64,000 nt of DNA from Amia ocellicauda (taxonomy: Eukaryota > Chordata > Actinopteri > Amiiformes > Amiidae), in assembly GCF_036373705.1 (NCBI RefSeq), contig NW_027102664.1, forward strand, positions 1-64,000. The letters run 5' to 3'. Under the pieces are notes generated by a model. It was given only the letters and a program-made list of their open reading frames with translations. It searched no databases and was not told where the DNA came from. This document shows positions 20,696 through 30,812 of the stretch, piece by piece. The translations under genes and the position numbers were made by a program. The first letter of the stretch is position 1. Every line of letters starts with the position of its first letter.

Positions 20696-21958
20696 ACAGA
20701 ACGTTTCTCCTCTGATTCACCTCAATAATGTTGTCAAACACAGCATACACGACCATATTTACAGTGCGTGGTAGAGGCTGCTTGAAACGCATCTCCAAAC
20801 GCATATTGCCCGTCTTCATCAGTGAAAAATGTTGTCCACACTCTTCGTCAGGGGTCAGGTTGAAACCGTACAGGGTGTAACCGCTGCAGTATTCCCGGCG
20901 ATCGATCAGCAGAGTTTGATCCTTGAGATGGCGACCCGTAGCCAGTACTACACTGTAATATTCACGAACCGCATTGCCGTTTTCAAAGTCAGGTTGAAAA
21001 GGTCTGGATGGAACCTGCACACCATCGACGTACAACGCTATAAATTCCGCGTTATAATGTTTAAAGTTAAAGGGGTTCTTGTTGTAAACCCCGGTAAATG
21101 CATCATTATCCACGAGACCAATAATAACCTGTTTTGGGAGCTGTCCTAGAAACAGATTTTCCTGGTTCATCACCCGTGTCCCTGCAGTCATATAGACTCT
21201 TTCGATCGGGTACTTAACGCCTGCGCGTGTCCTAGTTTAACCGCCGGGGAGACGGACACTTTTTTCACAAACAGCGAGGCCGATAATATGGTCAGTTTAT
21301 ATTTTTCAGTATCAGGGGTCATCAGATAAAAAGCACTTTTACTACGGATCATTTTAATTTTAATGTCTACCCCGTTGAGCATGAGTTTTTCTTGGAAAAA
21401 TATGTCTGCATTGATATGCCCCATTAGCTCAAAGGTCCTCCCTTCTGTTGAAGAGGCCGTTCTTTTTTGCAAACCCTTATTGAGTCCCTCTGGATCCTTG
21501 TCGTCCATAGCTTCCGGGTTGTCTTTGAAGAAAAGGCCGGGGCTGAACTGTTTGCTTAGGGTCTCCTCACTATAATTAAGTTTACACTCCATCATGGCTC
21601 TATAGGGGTAAGTATTGCTGCTTTGACTAATGAGCCGATCTCCCAGGGTCACATCCACCTGTGAAAACATGGTGGCCACCGGGTAATTGATGACCCCAGC
21701 GTTGGCCGTCTTCTCGATTGCATCGCCATCCTCATTAGTCACTTTACAGTTCATTAAAATAAATGTGTTATTCAAATCATTATAATCCTCGCCATTGCCA
21801 GCTATAAAAAACTCCAGAGGGGCCATGTCTGAAATTGCAGAAAGAGGGGGAATCTCTACATATATGCTCTTATCTATACTCGTTTGAGTGTATGGAACTG
21901 TAAACAGATCCAGTTCTGATTTGACGCATTCTTCCAATAGACTGTGGACAAAAGACAT
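20682..21958 (-). pseudogene. Major capsid protein, frameshifted (copy 1)
   Basis: This copy alone lacks the TAG found in copies 0, 2, 3 and 4: it reads GTG ACT AAT GAG there, so the N-terminal 256 codons stay open. Two deletions near 21185 and 21213 then break the frame before the C-terminal part. Confidence 0.86.
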
Positions 21959-21960
21959 GT

Positions 21961-22448
21961 TTAAAAGATATATCCTGAGGCTCTATTTTTCTTTCTTTGA
22001 GACTTTCTTTTTGCAGGTTTTTTCTTGTGCTGCTTCCTTCTCCGAGTGTTTCCACGATATGTTGGAGAATGAGAGATTCTTCGTTTTTTGTTAGCCACGG
22101 ATCTTCGTCGCCCTGGTGGACACATGCTGTTTCTTCTTTTACCCCCCCTCCTCGCCATTACCATGAGACCCGAACCCTCCTGATGCTCATGGCTAGCTGC
22201 CCGGTTCATAACATTGGTGAACACGTCACTAACAATATTTTTAGCCGCTGATTTCAAGTGGGGTCTGGCTATAGCAAAGCCTCTCTTAAGCAGGGGTACG
22301 GCCATTCTAAAGAGACCACGAAAGAGTCCTCCTAGACCGGCGCCATACATTGTGGGGGCTCCTACAAAACCGGGCAAGCCGTTCCATCTTCCATCTTGTA
22401 ATAATCCACATTGGCGCTAGGATCTACATAACCCCTCGAGGTAGCCAT
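21961..22448 (-). pseudogene. Basic pVI/pX-like protein, 1-nt deletion near start (copy 1)
   Basis: The frame is lost by one base near 22385, between the MATSRG start and PGFVGAP. The remaining 138 codons, with the amphipathic helix and basic tail, are open. The same deletion is present in copies 2 and 3. Confidence 0.78.
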
Positions 22449-22449
22449 T

Positions 22450-23184
22450 TTAATAATGTACACACTGTTTCAGGGGTCGAAAATGTAGTTTGACAACTTA
22501 ACTTTACCGAAGCGGAAGGGTACGTTGATATTCTGATCCGATTTGACTTCGATCGTGATGTTGTCAAAGTGGGTCTTTGAGACTGGTACGTAGTGTGGCT
22601 TGTCATAAGTAATTGTGACCATGTCATTGCTTTTACCTTTAATAAGTACATTTCTCAAAAGGGGGACATAACTATCCCCGACCCTCTGGTGGGTTATGAT
22701 ATCCGTATACACATAAAGAGTGTAAAAGCCGCCCCACCACTTCTGAGAACCTGCTCTCTGTGTCAGAATAGAACCCTAATATACGCCCCAGTTGGCCGCT
22801 GGTTTGAATGCTAATACCTGGTTTTGACACCTTGTACACTCTGTTGTTAATAGGGTTGTAATATAGCTTGATGTTGGGGGTGCCTTCTGAGAACTGTTTA
22901 TGCATCTCATCTAATATTTTATCTACATTGTCATAATAACCTCCTTGTATCGTGAATGTCCATTGACTCTTTTTAACATCATCAAAAATGGCGAAGGTGG
23001 CATCCTTATCTTGTAAAACAGCCCAAGTGTAAGGATACTGTATTTCCGCCAACCCCACTTCCCACGACCCTCTTAGATCTATAGATTTTCCAAATTGTAC
23101 CGTGTAACTGGATATTTCATTTTTAGGGTATATATCGAGAGAGGCGTTACTGGGTAGAGTCACGTAGAAGCCTCCTGATTCCAT
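22450..23184 (-). pseudogene. Minor capsid (penton-like) protein, two frameshifts (copy 1)
   Basis: It carries the shared mid-gene frame change and a second one near 22497, which replaces the normal C-terminus. Copy 2 has both. Confidence 0.75.
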
Positions 23185-23230
23185 CTTGAGTATCGAGAGT
23201 AATGCCCCCAACACACCCGCGGGCATGTTG

Positions 23231-24322
23231 TTATAAGGATTGAATATCGCAAACCTGTTGTTCCGGGACCCAACTATTGAACTTTTCAGGCCATCCAAGC
23301 CATTTCACCAACACATATTTTTTCCGGTTCTGGGTTTTTTCAGCTAATATCTTTTCAACTCTGTATACACTGTCTTTACCCACAATAATTTTTTGTAACT
23401 CGGCTTCGTAAAACGTTCCTTCTATATCCTCCCCGTCATAGTCTTTTAACCGGTACACGGGGGGGGCTCTAGCCAACTGTTCGGTAACTGTAAAATATTC
23501 GTCAGAAAATGTTTGTTCATAACCTTTGGCAAAAGTACTCCTTAGCTTTGAAACGCGAACCACATCACCGATGTTGAACTTATAAGTAGTTTTTCCCTTC
23601 TTAATAAATGGTCCGTATAATTTTGTATAGACCTGAAAAGAATTACTTTGATCAACATCTATAGACTTCATTTTAATACTGGTGTGATACCCTTGGTTGT
23701 AAGCATCAATAAAATCCTGAACTTTATCAATATACTTGAACGTGTTGACCGCTGTAAAATATCTCCACATTTTGGTCTTTATGGTGCGGTTAAACCTCTC
23801 CACTACCGATGCTTTAAGCTCATTTCCGGTGGTGAAATGATGTATTTTGTGTCTCTTCAGTAGATTCTGAAATTCTCTGTTGAGAAACTTTTTTCCTTAA
23901 TCAGTCTGCAGTTTTTTAGGACATCGACCCTGGGACAATATATCCTCAAAGACCCTCGTCACCGCTCAACCTGTTTTATTATGTAGAATTCGAGCCCAGG
24001 CATATTTTGATTAAACATCGATACACATCAACATCAATTTGTGACCATTGTTATGTTTTGATAAATTTGACATATCGACTAGATCCATTTGCCATTGTGA
24101 GTCTATGTCAGTTGCATATACGCGGTTTCTTTTAAAGTTAATCCTGAGAGGTTTATGTAAGGTATAGGCGTCTTGTTCCCGTAACCATTCTGAAACAACC
24201 ACATCATTAACCTTCACTCCGGCCTCAGCGAGTCCTCTTTGAAAACCCTTCTTACCCGCCAAACCCCCAATCTTGGCTGGGTTGTAGTATAGTTCCTGCA
24301 TTTGGGGAGCTTGCCGAGTCAT
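23231..24322 (-). pseudogene. Chromodomain integrase, three stops (copy 1)
   Basis: In-frame TAA (24011-24013), TGA (23966-23968) and TAA (23897-23899) interrupt the catalytic core. No frameshift is present and the chromodomain is intact. The same three stops occur in copy 2. Confidence 0.9.
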
Positions 24323-24360
24323 TCTGTCAAATAACCACACAGACCCACACTATGCGCAAA

Positions 24361-24383
24361 GTTTTTATACAAGGTTTTTTATT
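24361..24383 (-). promoter_or_regulatory. TATA box and upstream poly(A) signal (copy 1)
   Basis: TATAAAAAC at 24369-24361 and AATAAA at 24383-24378, arranged as in copy 0. Confidence 0.55.
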
Positions 24384-24494
24384 CAACTTCAGGAGAGCAG
24401 ATACCCCTTTTTAGACATTTGAGAAAAGTATAACATACACAACAATTTTTTCTACGGTCCAGACAAAAAGAAATCAGATGATTGGTTACTTGAT

Positions 24495-24887
24495 CTATAT
24501 CAACAAATATACCTGTTTCTTTATCTTGTAGGCACACACCTCAGTTACATATGTAAATAAAACAACAATATGACCTATTTTAAAATTAAACAGAGGTGTA
24601 TTAAACTTGCTCAGTAAAAGGTCATACAGATGTTGATGAAATGGCCTAATATCATTCTTGGCCCCCTTGAGCGCTTCATCCCAGTGTTCGTACCCCCCGA
24701 TCTTTGTTACAGCAGCCATTAACTTTTCCAGGTTTGAAAGTTGATCCTCATCGATGGTTAAATCTGTAGAGAAAAGGCTCGCGTTGGCTACTTTTCTGTC
24801 AAGCACATGGTGTAATAGCGCTCTCAGGTTAGCTGCAGAGTGTTGATGACAGAACCAGTTGCAGAAGCAGTCCAGAACATTCCCCAT
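24495..24887 (-). CDS. 130-residue ORF with BH1-like segment (possible Bcl-2 homologue)
   Basis: The first ATG is MGNVLDCF. The protein is mostly helical by composition. Near its end FKIGHIVVLFTYVTEVC matches the BH1 pattern of Bcl-2 proteins (xxGxIVxxFxxxxxxC) at the Gly, Ile-Val and Phe positions. Viruses of this size class, such as adenoviruses, often encode Bcl-2-type apoptosis inhibitors. No BH2 is visible inside the ORF. A CAG/GTATAT donor-like site lies 5 codons before the stop and another frame stays open beyond, so a second exon or an old frameshift is possible. The family call is tentative. Confidence 0.45.
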   Translation of the reverse strand: MGNVLDCFCNWFCHQHSAANLRALLHHVLDRKVANASLFSTDLTIDEDQLSNLEKLMAAVTKIGGYEHWDEALKGAKNDIRPFHQHLYDLLLSKFNTPLFNFKIGHIVVLFTYVTEVCAYKIKKQVYLLI

Positions 24888-24899
24888 GTTCAAAGTCCC

Positions 24900-25748
24900 T
24901 TAGTTCAGGTCAGAGTCTGAATCAGTGGCGTAGATGTCGAATTCTTCGTCGCTGTCCCCAGCTTTAACTTCTTTACGGAAGAAATAAGCTTTTAGCTTGC
25001 CAGCGGTTTTTCTACTCGGCTCATCCAGGTCATTGAGCAGCTGCCCAAGTTTCTCTATTATAAACGGCTCCTTTTTCAGCTCCAGCAAAATCTCATCTAT
25101 GATTTTCTGGACTTGTCCCGCAGTGACATGTATGTGGGAGTAAGACAGCGCCTTGATTAGTGCCGGTTTCAGCCACGGTTTGTTCAGTCTTCTGTAAAAC
25201 ACGTTGAAATAGAACAGGAAATAGTAACGGTCTGGTTCAAACAAACAACTGTGTCTCAACTGACTGGGGTGATTCACTTCACACCCCCGACAGACTTCTT
25301 TCAGAGCTCGGTCGATGAGAGCACTCAGAATATACACCAGGGTGCTTTTAACCACTCTGCTTACTTGGTCACATACCCCGGGCATAAATCCTTCATCTTC
25401 ATCACGCCCCCGGGACTGTCCGATGCTCATTGGTTCGCCTGGTGGTTTGTGGGGTGTTTCTACATCCATTGGACTGACCCCCTCCTGAGACGCACAGACG
25501 GTAGACAGTTCGGCAAAATCGAGGCCCTCCATGAGCTCCAGAGGCTGGGGATCCCCGAGACTCATTTGGACATCCATCGCACCGCATGTTGTTTCGTCCT
25601 GAGGGACCGGGGTCTGAGGTCTTGGAGAGTAACCGCAGTCAAAGGGTTCCAGAGTGTATACAAAATCTGGGGAATAGAACCAGGGGTGATCCCGGGTTTG
25701 AAGAGGCCTGTAGAGCCTGTCGACGTCCGCAGCTTTCGGGTAAGACAT
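24900..25748 (-). CDS. 282-residue Cys/His-motif protein (copy 1)
   Basis: An intact frame nearly identical to copy 0. Differences lie mostly in the acidic linker (for example DVETPHKPPGEP). The stop is 13 nt before the BH1-like gene's ATG, so both may share one early transcript. Confidence 0.75.
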   Translation of the reverse strand: MSYPKAADVDRLYRPLQTRDHPWFYSPDFVYTLEPFDCGYSPRPQTPVPQDETTCGAMDVQMSLGDPQPLELMEGLDFAELSTVCASQEGVSPMDVETPHKPPGEPMSIGQSRGRDEDEGFMPGVCDQVSRVVKSTLVYILSALIDRALKEVCRGCEVNHPSQLRHSCLFEPDRYYFLFYFNVFYRRLNKPWLKPALIKALSYSHIHVTAGQVQKIIDEILLELKKEPFIIEKLGQLLNDLDEPSRKTAGKLKAYFFRKEVKAGDSDEEFDIYATDSDSDLN

Positions 25749-25784
25749 TCTCTTTAATTTTAAACCATGATTGAATTGTTGCGC

Positions 25785-25811
25785 CTTTTATCCTATCTCT
25801 TCACTACGTCA
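25785..25811 (-). promoter_or_regulatory. CRE/ATF and TATA-like sites (copy 1)
   Basis: TGACGTA (25811-25805) and GGATAAAAGG (about 25793-25785) precede the 282-residue gene. Confidence 0.5.
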
Positions 25812-25826
25812 TGACACACCGCCCTC

Positions 25827-26078
25827 TTAGAAGAGAGTAGCCCCTGAGCCGTCAGACCCCCCTCCAAAACCCCACACGTCGTCTGTTTTATCATCGTCGT
25901 CGTCATTCAAGGGGGATATATAATCCATAATCCAGCATATTCTCCTTCTAACCAAATCCAGTTGCGAACATTTGGTCAAGATGTCAAATCCATCATTTAT
26001 ACAGTTTATGACCTCTTTCAAGAACGGCCAGTCCACGGCGTCAAACATCATTTCAGTAACCTGTTTTTCTGGATCCTC
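25827..26078 (-). pseudogene. 236-residue gene, C-terminal remnant (copy 1)
   Basis: Only the last ~84 codons remain, up to EDPEKQVTE. The upstream part and promoter are replaced by tRNA-spacer DNA at the element truncation point. Confidence 0.85.
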
Positions 26079-26316
26079 TTGCCCTTGAGCAATGCAAAAT
26101 AGGTCAGTGAAAATAGAAACCTTTATCTCACAGGCTGGCCCACGGGCCACGGGTTTTCTCTTCCTCGGAGTGTCAAGAAAGCCTGACCTAGAGAACAAAC
26201 GATCACAGAAGGGTAGCTTTGCGAGGCGCTGGAACTGACACTTTTAAAATCGATACATGTTGTTGCTGTTACAATACGACCGTAGCAGGATCGGCGACAT
26301 TGCTGTTACTCTTATG
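26079..26316. repeat. tRNA-Val spacer remnant between copies 1 and 2
   Basis: A CAC-type unit in which the tRNA itself is deleted: GGCTGGCCCACGGG is joined to CCACGGGTTTTCTC near 26152. It ends in CTTATG (26311-26316) at the left end of copy 2. Confidence 0.85.
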
Positions 26317-26501
26317 AGTAGATAGTTGGGTTTTTTGGGCGCGGCCTATTTTGTTATGACGTATGCCCTAAGCTTATTAATATTCCTACGTCATAATTGG
26401 GGGGCGTGATTTTAGGTAGAGTTATTTCCTTAATTATTCCTACGTCATATCCGTCAGAAAGTGTACACCCATAAAACCCTGAACAACAAGGCCGCCCATA
26501 A
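26317..26501 (+). repeat. Left TIR of copy 2
   Basis: 185 bp, matching copy 1 except for a few bases (GTTGGGTTTTTTGGG at the tip). Three CRE/ATF sites are kept. Confidence 0.92.
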
Positions 26502-27694
26502 CCTGTTGTTCTTGTTGTTCTTGTTGGTCAACTGTAGAGTGTGAATGGGTCGGCTCTTCCTGTAGTGGTTGGGGGTCTTTTTTAAATATACATTTAATGG
26601 TTTAGTAAATCTAAACCGTTATAAGATCAACAAGTTCTGTTGTCTGTAATGGTCCCAGGTCTTAACAATGCCAATTTTGAATTGTGCGTTTATCATATTC
26701 ACACTGTCTCTGTCTGTCTTTCTCTCTCTCTCGCCCAATCATTTTATAAAATTCAACAAGTTCTGTTGTCTGTTATGATCCCAGGTCCTAACAATGCCTG
26801 TTTTGCATAGGGTACTTATGTTATCCACACTGTATCTGGCTCTGTCTCTCTCCTCAAATTTAATTAAAAATTAAATTAAAAAAGAGGGTGTGTGTGTGGG
26901 TGTTTGTGTGTATAGGTTAATTGTTTTTGTAAAAAAAAAAAAAAAAAAGCTGTGGTTATGTTTTATCTCTCACATAATGTGTTCAGTCGTTTTACTTAAA
27001 TACATTCTAGGGTCTTAAAGCTCATAAGAGTTAGACTTAAGATAAGGATATGCTTTTAAGGTATTTTAGCAGTCTCAATCCCTGATGATAAGGAATCGTT
27101 TAAAAAATGAAAACAACTGATCACTCAATGCTAAATAGATCACAACACTCAAGGCTAAATCACTCACACCATGGGGGGCGGGGGTGTGCTCAGACAACAA
27201 TAGGTATGGCGTGTGGTATCAAAACATTCAGAATACTTTTAACCTATATAATTTATAAGCTTTGTAAAATAAACCCAAATATCTCTTTTGCGGGGATAAA
27301 CGCTGTTCTGAGTAGTTTGTGACTTGTTTAATACCAAACAAAGCATCGCTATAAAAAAAAAAAAAAAAATCACTGTAAAAGCGCTAGTTATTTTTGATCT
27401 TTATAGTTATTTTCTAGGCTCAGGTTGTTTTTTAGCGCTTATAAAGGCCTGAAATATTCTTAGTGGTTGTTGACTATAGGTCTTGATGCTTAAAAATGTT
27501 TTTTTGAGAGACCAAAAGGTTCTAATAAAAGTTTAGAGTAGAGAGGAGAGAGATCGTCTCCATCTTGGTTTCTATTTGAAATTTGATGCAGTGTCATTTT
27601 ATTGGTTGGTTTTGATATGTTAATTGGTAACAGGGTGGCACAAAGGCCAGACCAGAACAATGCCTTACAAGCAGATCCGGCATGTGGCCATCAT
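26502..27694 (+). other. Noncoding left-arm leader of copy 2
   Basis: As in copy 1, with the CT-rich direct repeat and A-runs. It also has the ~147-bp segment around 27489-27635 that copy 1 lacks. I see no gene. Confidence 0.55.
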
Positions 27695-27700
27695 TATAAG
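27695..27700 (+). promoter_or_regulatory. TATA box of the spliced gene (copy 2)
   Basis: TATAAG, 68 nt before the ATG at 27768. Confidence 0.5.
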
Positions 27701-27767
27701 TATGAAGGTCTGGTCTTCAGCTCGACAGACTCATACTGACCTTTCGATTTAAGACTAAAGATCAACA

Positions 27768-29808
27768 ATGTCTGGAAACAACATCAGCGATTCGATTTAA
27801 ACGAGTTTTTAGGCAAGTCTTCAGATTATTTTCATTGACTCAGAGCGTGTTGTGTGCATGTATTGTAAATAAGGCTATAACATCTGTTTTAAGTTCTGTA
27901 AAATTATTTTTCAGCCAGTCAACAGGAGTTAATTCCCAACGCTGAGGAGATCATCTGGAACAACGACGGTAAGATTTTTGTGTTTGCGCTCATGGGTTCT
28001 TATGCATGGGTGTGTGTGGTTTTGAAGCGGCTCATTAGAGTTATGAAAACGTTTTAATATATATTAATGCCGGTCTCTTTAATTACACAGAAACTATCGA
28101 AAGGCCTGTGATTAATGTCTCCGAGGATCGACCAAGAGAAGTGGTTGTCCCTAGACAGGCTGTCTGCCGACCGGGTAAGAACTAAACCCCTGTTTGTTTG
28201 TATAACGTTTCTGTAAGATGTTTGAGTCCAGTTTTGTTAATTTAAAAAAATTATCCTGTCTAACAGTATTAAGAAACGTGGTTCGAGACAACGAAAGGCC
28301 TTCCACATCGAGGGCTTGTTTCGTTTTACCTTCGAGAACCGTAACCTTTCAAGAATCTGAAAGGCCGTCAGCCCCGGTATCTGATAGCTGTGAGTATATA
28401 TCTGCAGCCTGTAAGAGGTTAAAGCTTTTTATAAAGCGGTGTGGTTAAAGGTTAAACATGTCTCTTACCTTCACAGCGGTGCAAAAAGCTAAACCAGCCG
28501 AAAAACATAAGAAACGATTATTCTGTGGAGGTAAGTAAGATCTTTCAAACTTTAATGTTTTTAAAAGGGCTTTGTTTGCCCGTTGAGGGCTAATATTTAA
28601 GCGATGGGTGACCGTTTCCTGTAGGGCGGGGGGTTCTGGGAAAGATCTTTAGAAGTCCGGACAGGTCTAGGCTTGTTTCTGGGGAACGTGTTTAGAAATG
28701 ACCGATTGCCGTACCGTCTGGTTAGGAAGTAAAGCCGTCCGAAAGGGTTTAGTAAGTTGTTTGGCTTATCTCCCGCTATTATACTTCTGTTTTAAAGTCG
28801 TTGTAGGAAAAGGCTTGAAGGTGTTCATTGTATTTAATATTTAAACAGATCGTGAAAACGTTTGTGAAACAGGAAGTCCCGGGATCAGGAAGCGTTTACA
28901 CTTGGAAGGTTCGTTTAAAAATGAAATGTTGTTGTGTGTGTGTGTGTTTTATTAACAATATTACAGTTTTTAAAGAAACATTTAAGAAACAGTTTATTTA
29001 CAGCGGCTTCTCTGTTTTACATTTATTATCAAGTCCTAATAAATATATTGTCTGTAAATAATAAGGCGTTGTAGTGAATGTCTAAGGCTATTTTCAAAGG
29101 TCTAAAAAAGCTAAAGGTTTTGAATGTCCTGGACATGTTGTTTTAAGTTTGATTTCTGTCGCCGTTTAAAGATGTAAATGTAATGTATATTTTTATTCTT
29201 CCCAAGACTCTTGGGATAGTCATTCTGTGGATGAGCTATTGAGGACAATTACCCCGTCTAAGTGGGATCAAACATCTTTCCCGGTGAGATCACCGAGAGG
29301 ATCCCCCACGGTGGTCTTGGAGACCCCCCAACATCTACTCAGGCCACAGCCTTCTGGGGGTAATTCTACACCCCAGATTCAGCCCGCCGCATTGTCGGGC
29401 GGAACAAATACAGGCATCCAACAACCTCAGGGGTCGCCGTCAGTCAGGGCTGACACACCACCCAACGACGGCCTGGTTTCAACATCGTCCCCCCAGACCC
29501 GTTTCTTGGCTACAGAAACGCGGAACAGTACCCCGCGCTTGGCCAGGGTGTCACCGCAAAGGCCTTCTTGGTCTCCGTCAATGAGTATACACTCGCTCCT
29601 TACCTCCTTCGACCGAGATTTACCGGAGCGACCATCCTTTGAAGCTGAGCCAGGCCACCAGCCCCCGGAGCTTCTTCCTGAAGGTCGGCATGAGTTGCTA
29701 CATACTTTGTTACAAAATCAAAGACTTGTGTTAGTGGGGCAAAACCTGCTGATAGAGAGCCAAAACACCCTTATTAATACCCTTACTAACGAATTGTACC
29801 GTATTTAA
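27768..29808 (+). pseudogene. Seven-exon gene, exon 1 frameshift (copy 2)
   Basis: All splice sites match copy 1, including the GC donor of intron 1. Exon 1 lacks one base (AGCGATTCG instead of AGCGACTTCG), which shifts everything downstream. Exon 7 stays open to 29808. Confidence 0.8.
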
Positions 29809-29991
29809 TGTTTTAATAGACACAAAACGCCTTACTATTGTGTGTTGTTGGAAAAATAAAAAATAAATTAAAAAATGTCCTGACTTGGTAAAAGAACTCA
29901 CAAACTAAAGGATTATGAACAAGCTAGGGCCCCAAAAAGACCTTCCCGAGAGAACATCCCCGGCCCTGTTGTGAACTCCTCTGATGTCCCA

Positions 29992-30789
29992 ATGAACCTG
30001 GAACTATTACAAATGATAAATGATTTAAATAACCCCCAATTACCACCGATAGAATGTGAATTAACAGACTTACCGGTGAACCCCGACCTGTTACAGATGG
30101 TCAATGATCTAAATAACCACCTCCCACCGGTAGCGCTTATAGAGGTTCACCCCCTAGTTCACCCCGATTTGTTTGAAATGGTGGAGGCTTTGGAGGAGCT
30201 ACCCCGACCAAATTCTGCCCCTATTATAAATGATTTGAGACAATTAGAACACAGGATGGCGGCAGAAGCAGCCATCACTATAGAGGAGGGTCTTGACATT
30301 AACCGGTTGGATATCTTTGAAGGACTTTTACAGGCTTTAAATGAGCCTCCTCAAAAAGGGGGTTTTGTAGATGTCAGCAGTGGGGGTGTTCGGAATTTGG
30401 AGGGTTCTGGGACTGATAAGGCTGTGGAGGACATGCTCTGTGAGAATGTAGGGGGTGAAGGCTTTGTTCAAAATGATGATGTGTCCAAGAGTACCAGTGA
30501 TCCCGTGATTATAGATAGACCGGCCTATAACAATTTTGAAATGATTCAGCGTTTTAATTTTGCAGAACTTTTAAATTGTGACAATTATGCAGAAATATTT
30601 GTCAACATATACGAGGCCTTGCAGAAAATGCTTGAACAGGTTGCTGAAAGGGTCAGACCTCGAGATGTTGTACAGTTAGAACTCAGAGGGGATGATTTGT
30701 TTAGCAACCTATCTGTAATGCTGAGTGGAGATAATTTAGACGTCTGGCTAAAATCGAAGCATTATTGCAAAGTAACGCAGCCATCATAG
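29992..30789 (+). CDS. Repeat-containing ORF upstream of polymerase (copy 2)
   Basis: 265 codons with the same three PDLLQMVNDLNN-type repeats as copy 1. It again overlaps the polymerase frame and is again preceded by ATG-TCC-TGA. Confidence 0.6.
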   Translation: MNLELLQMINDLNNPQLPPIECELTDLPVNPDLLQMVNDLNNHLPPVALIEVHPLVHPDLFEMVEALEELPRPNSAPIINDLRQLEHRMAAEAAITIEEGLDINRLDIFEGLLQALNEPPQKGGFVDVSSGGVRNLEGSGTDKAVEDMLCENVGGEGFVQNDDVSKSTSDPVIIDRPAYNNFEMIQRFNFAELLNCDNYAEIFVNIYEALQKMLEQVAERVRPRDVVQLELRGDDLFSNLSVMLSGDNLDVWLKSKHYCKVTQPS

Positions 30790-30812
30790 CTGATGAAAGT
30801 CTGTCTCTGGTA

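Larger units (their letters stand above)
10565..26078 (+). mobile_element. Maverick/Polinton copy 1, right end lost
   Basis: This is a nearly complete element: plus-strand left arm to about 19944 and converging minus-strand right arm from 20124. It stops at GGATCCTC (26078), where the sequence switches to tRNA-spacer DNA. The last ~762 bp, including the right TIR, are missing. The left arm is the least damaged for the spliced gene and keeps the exonuclease aspartate of the polymerase. Confidence 0.93.
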
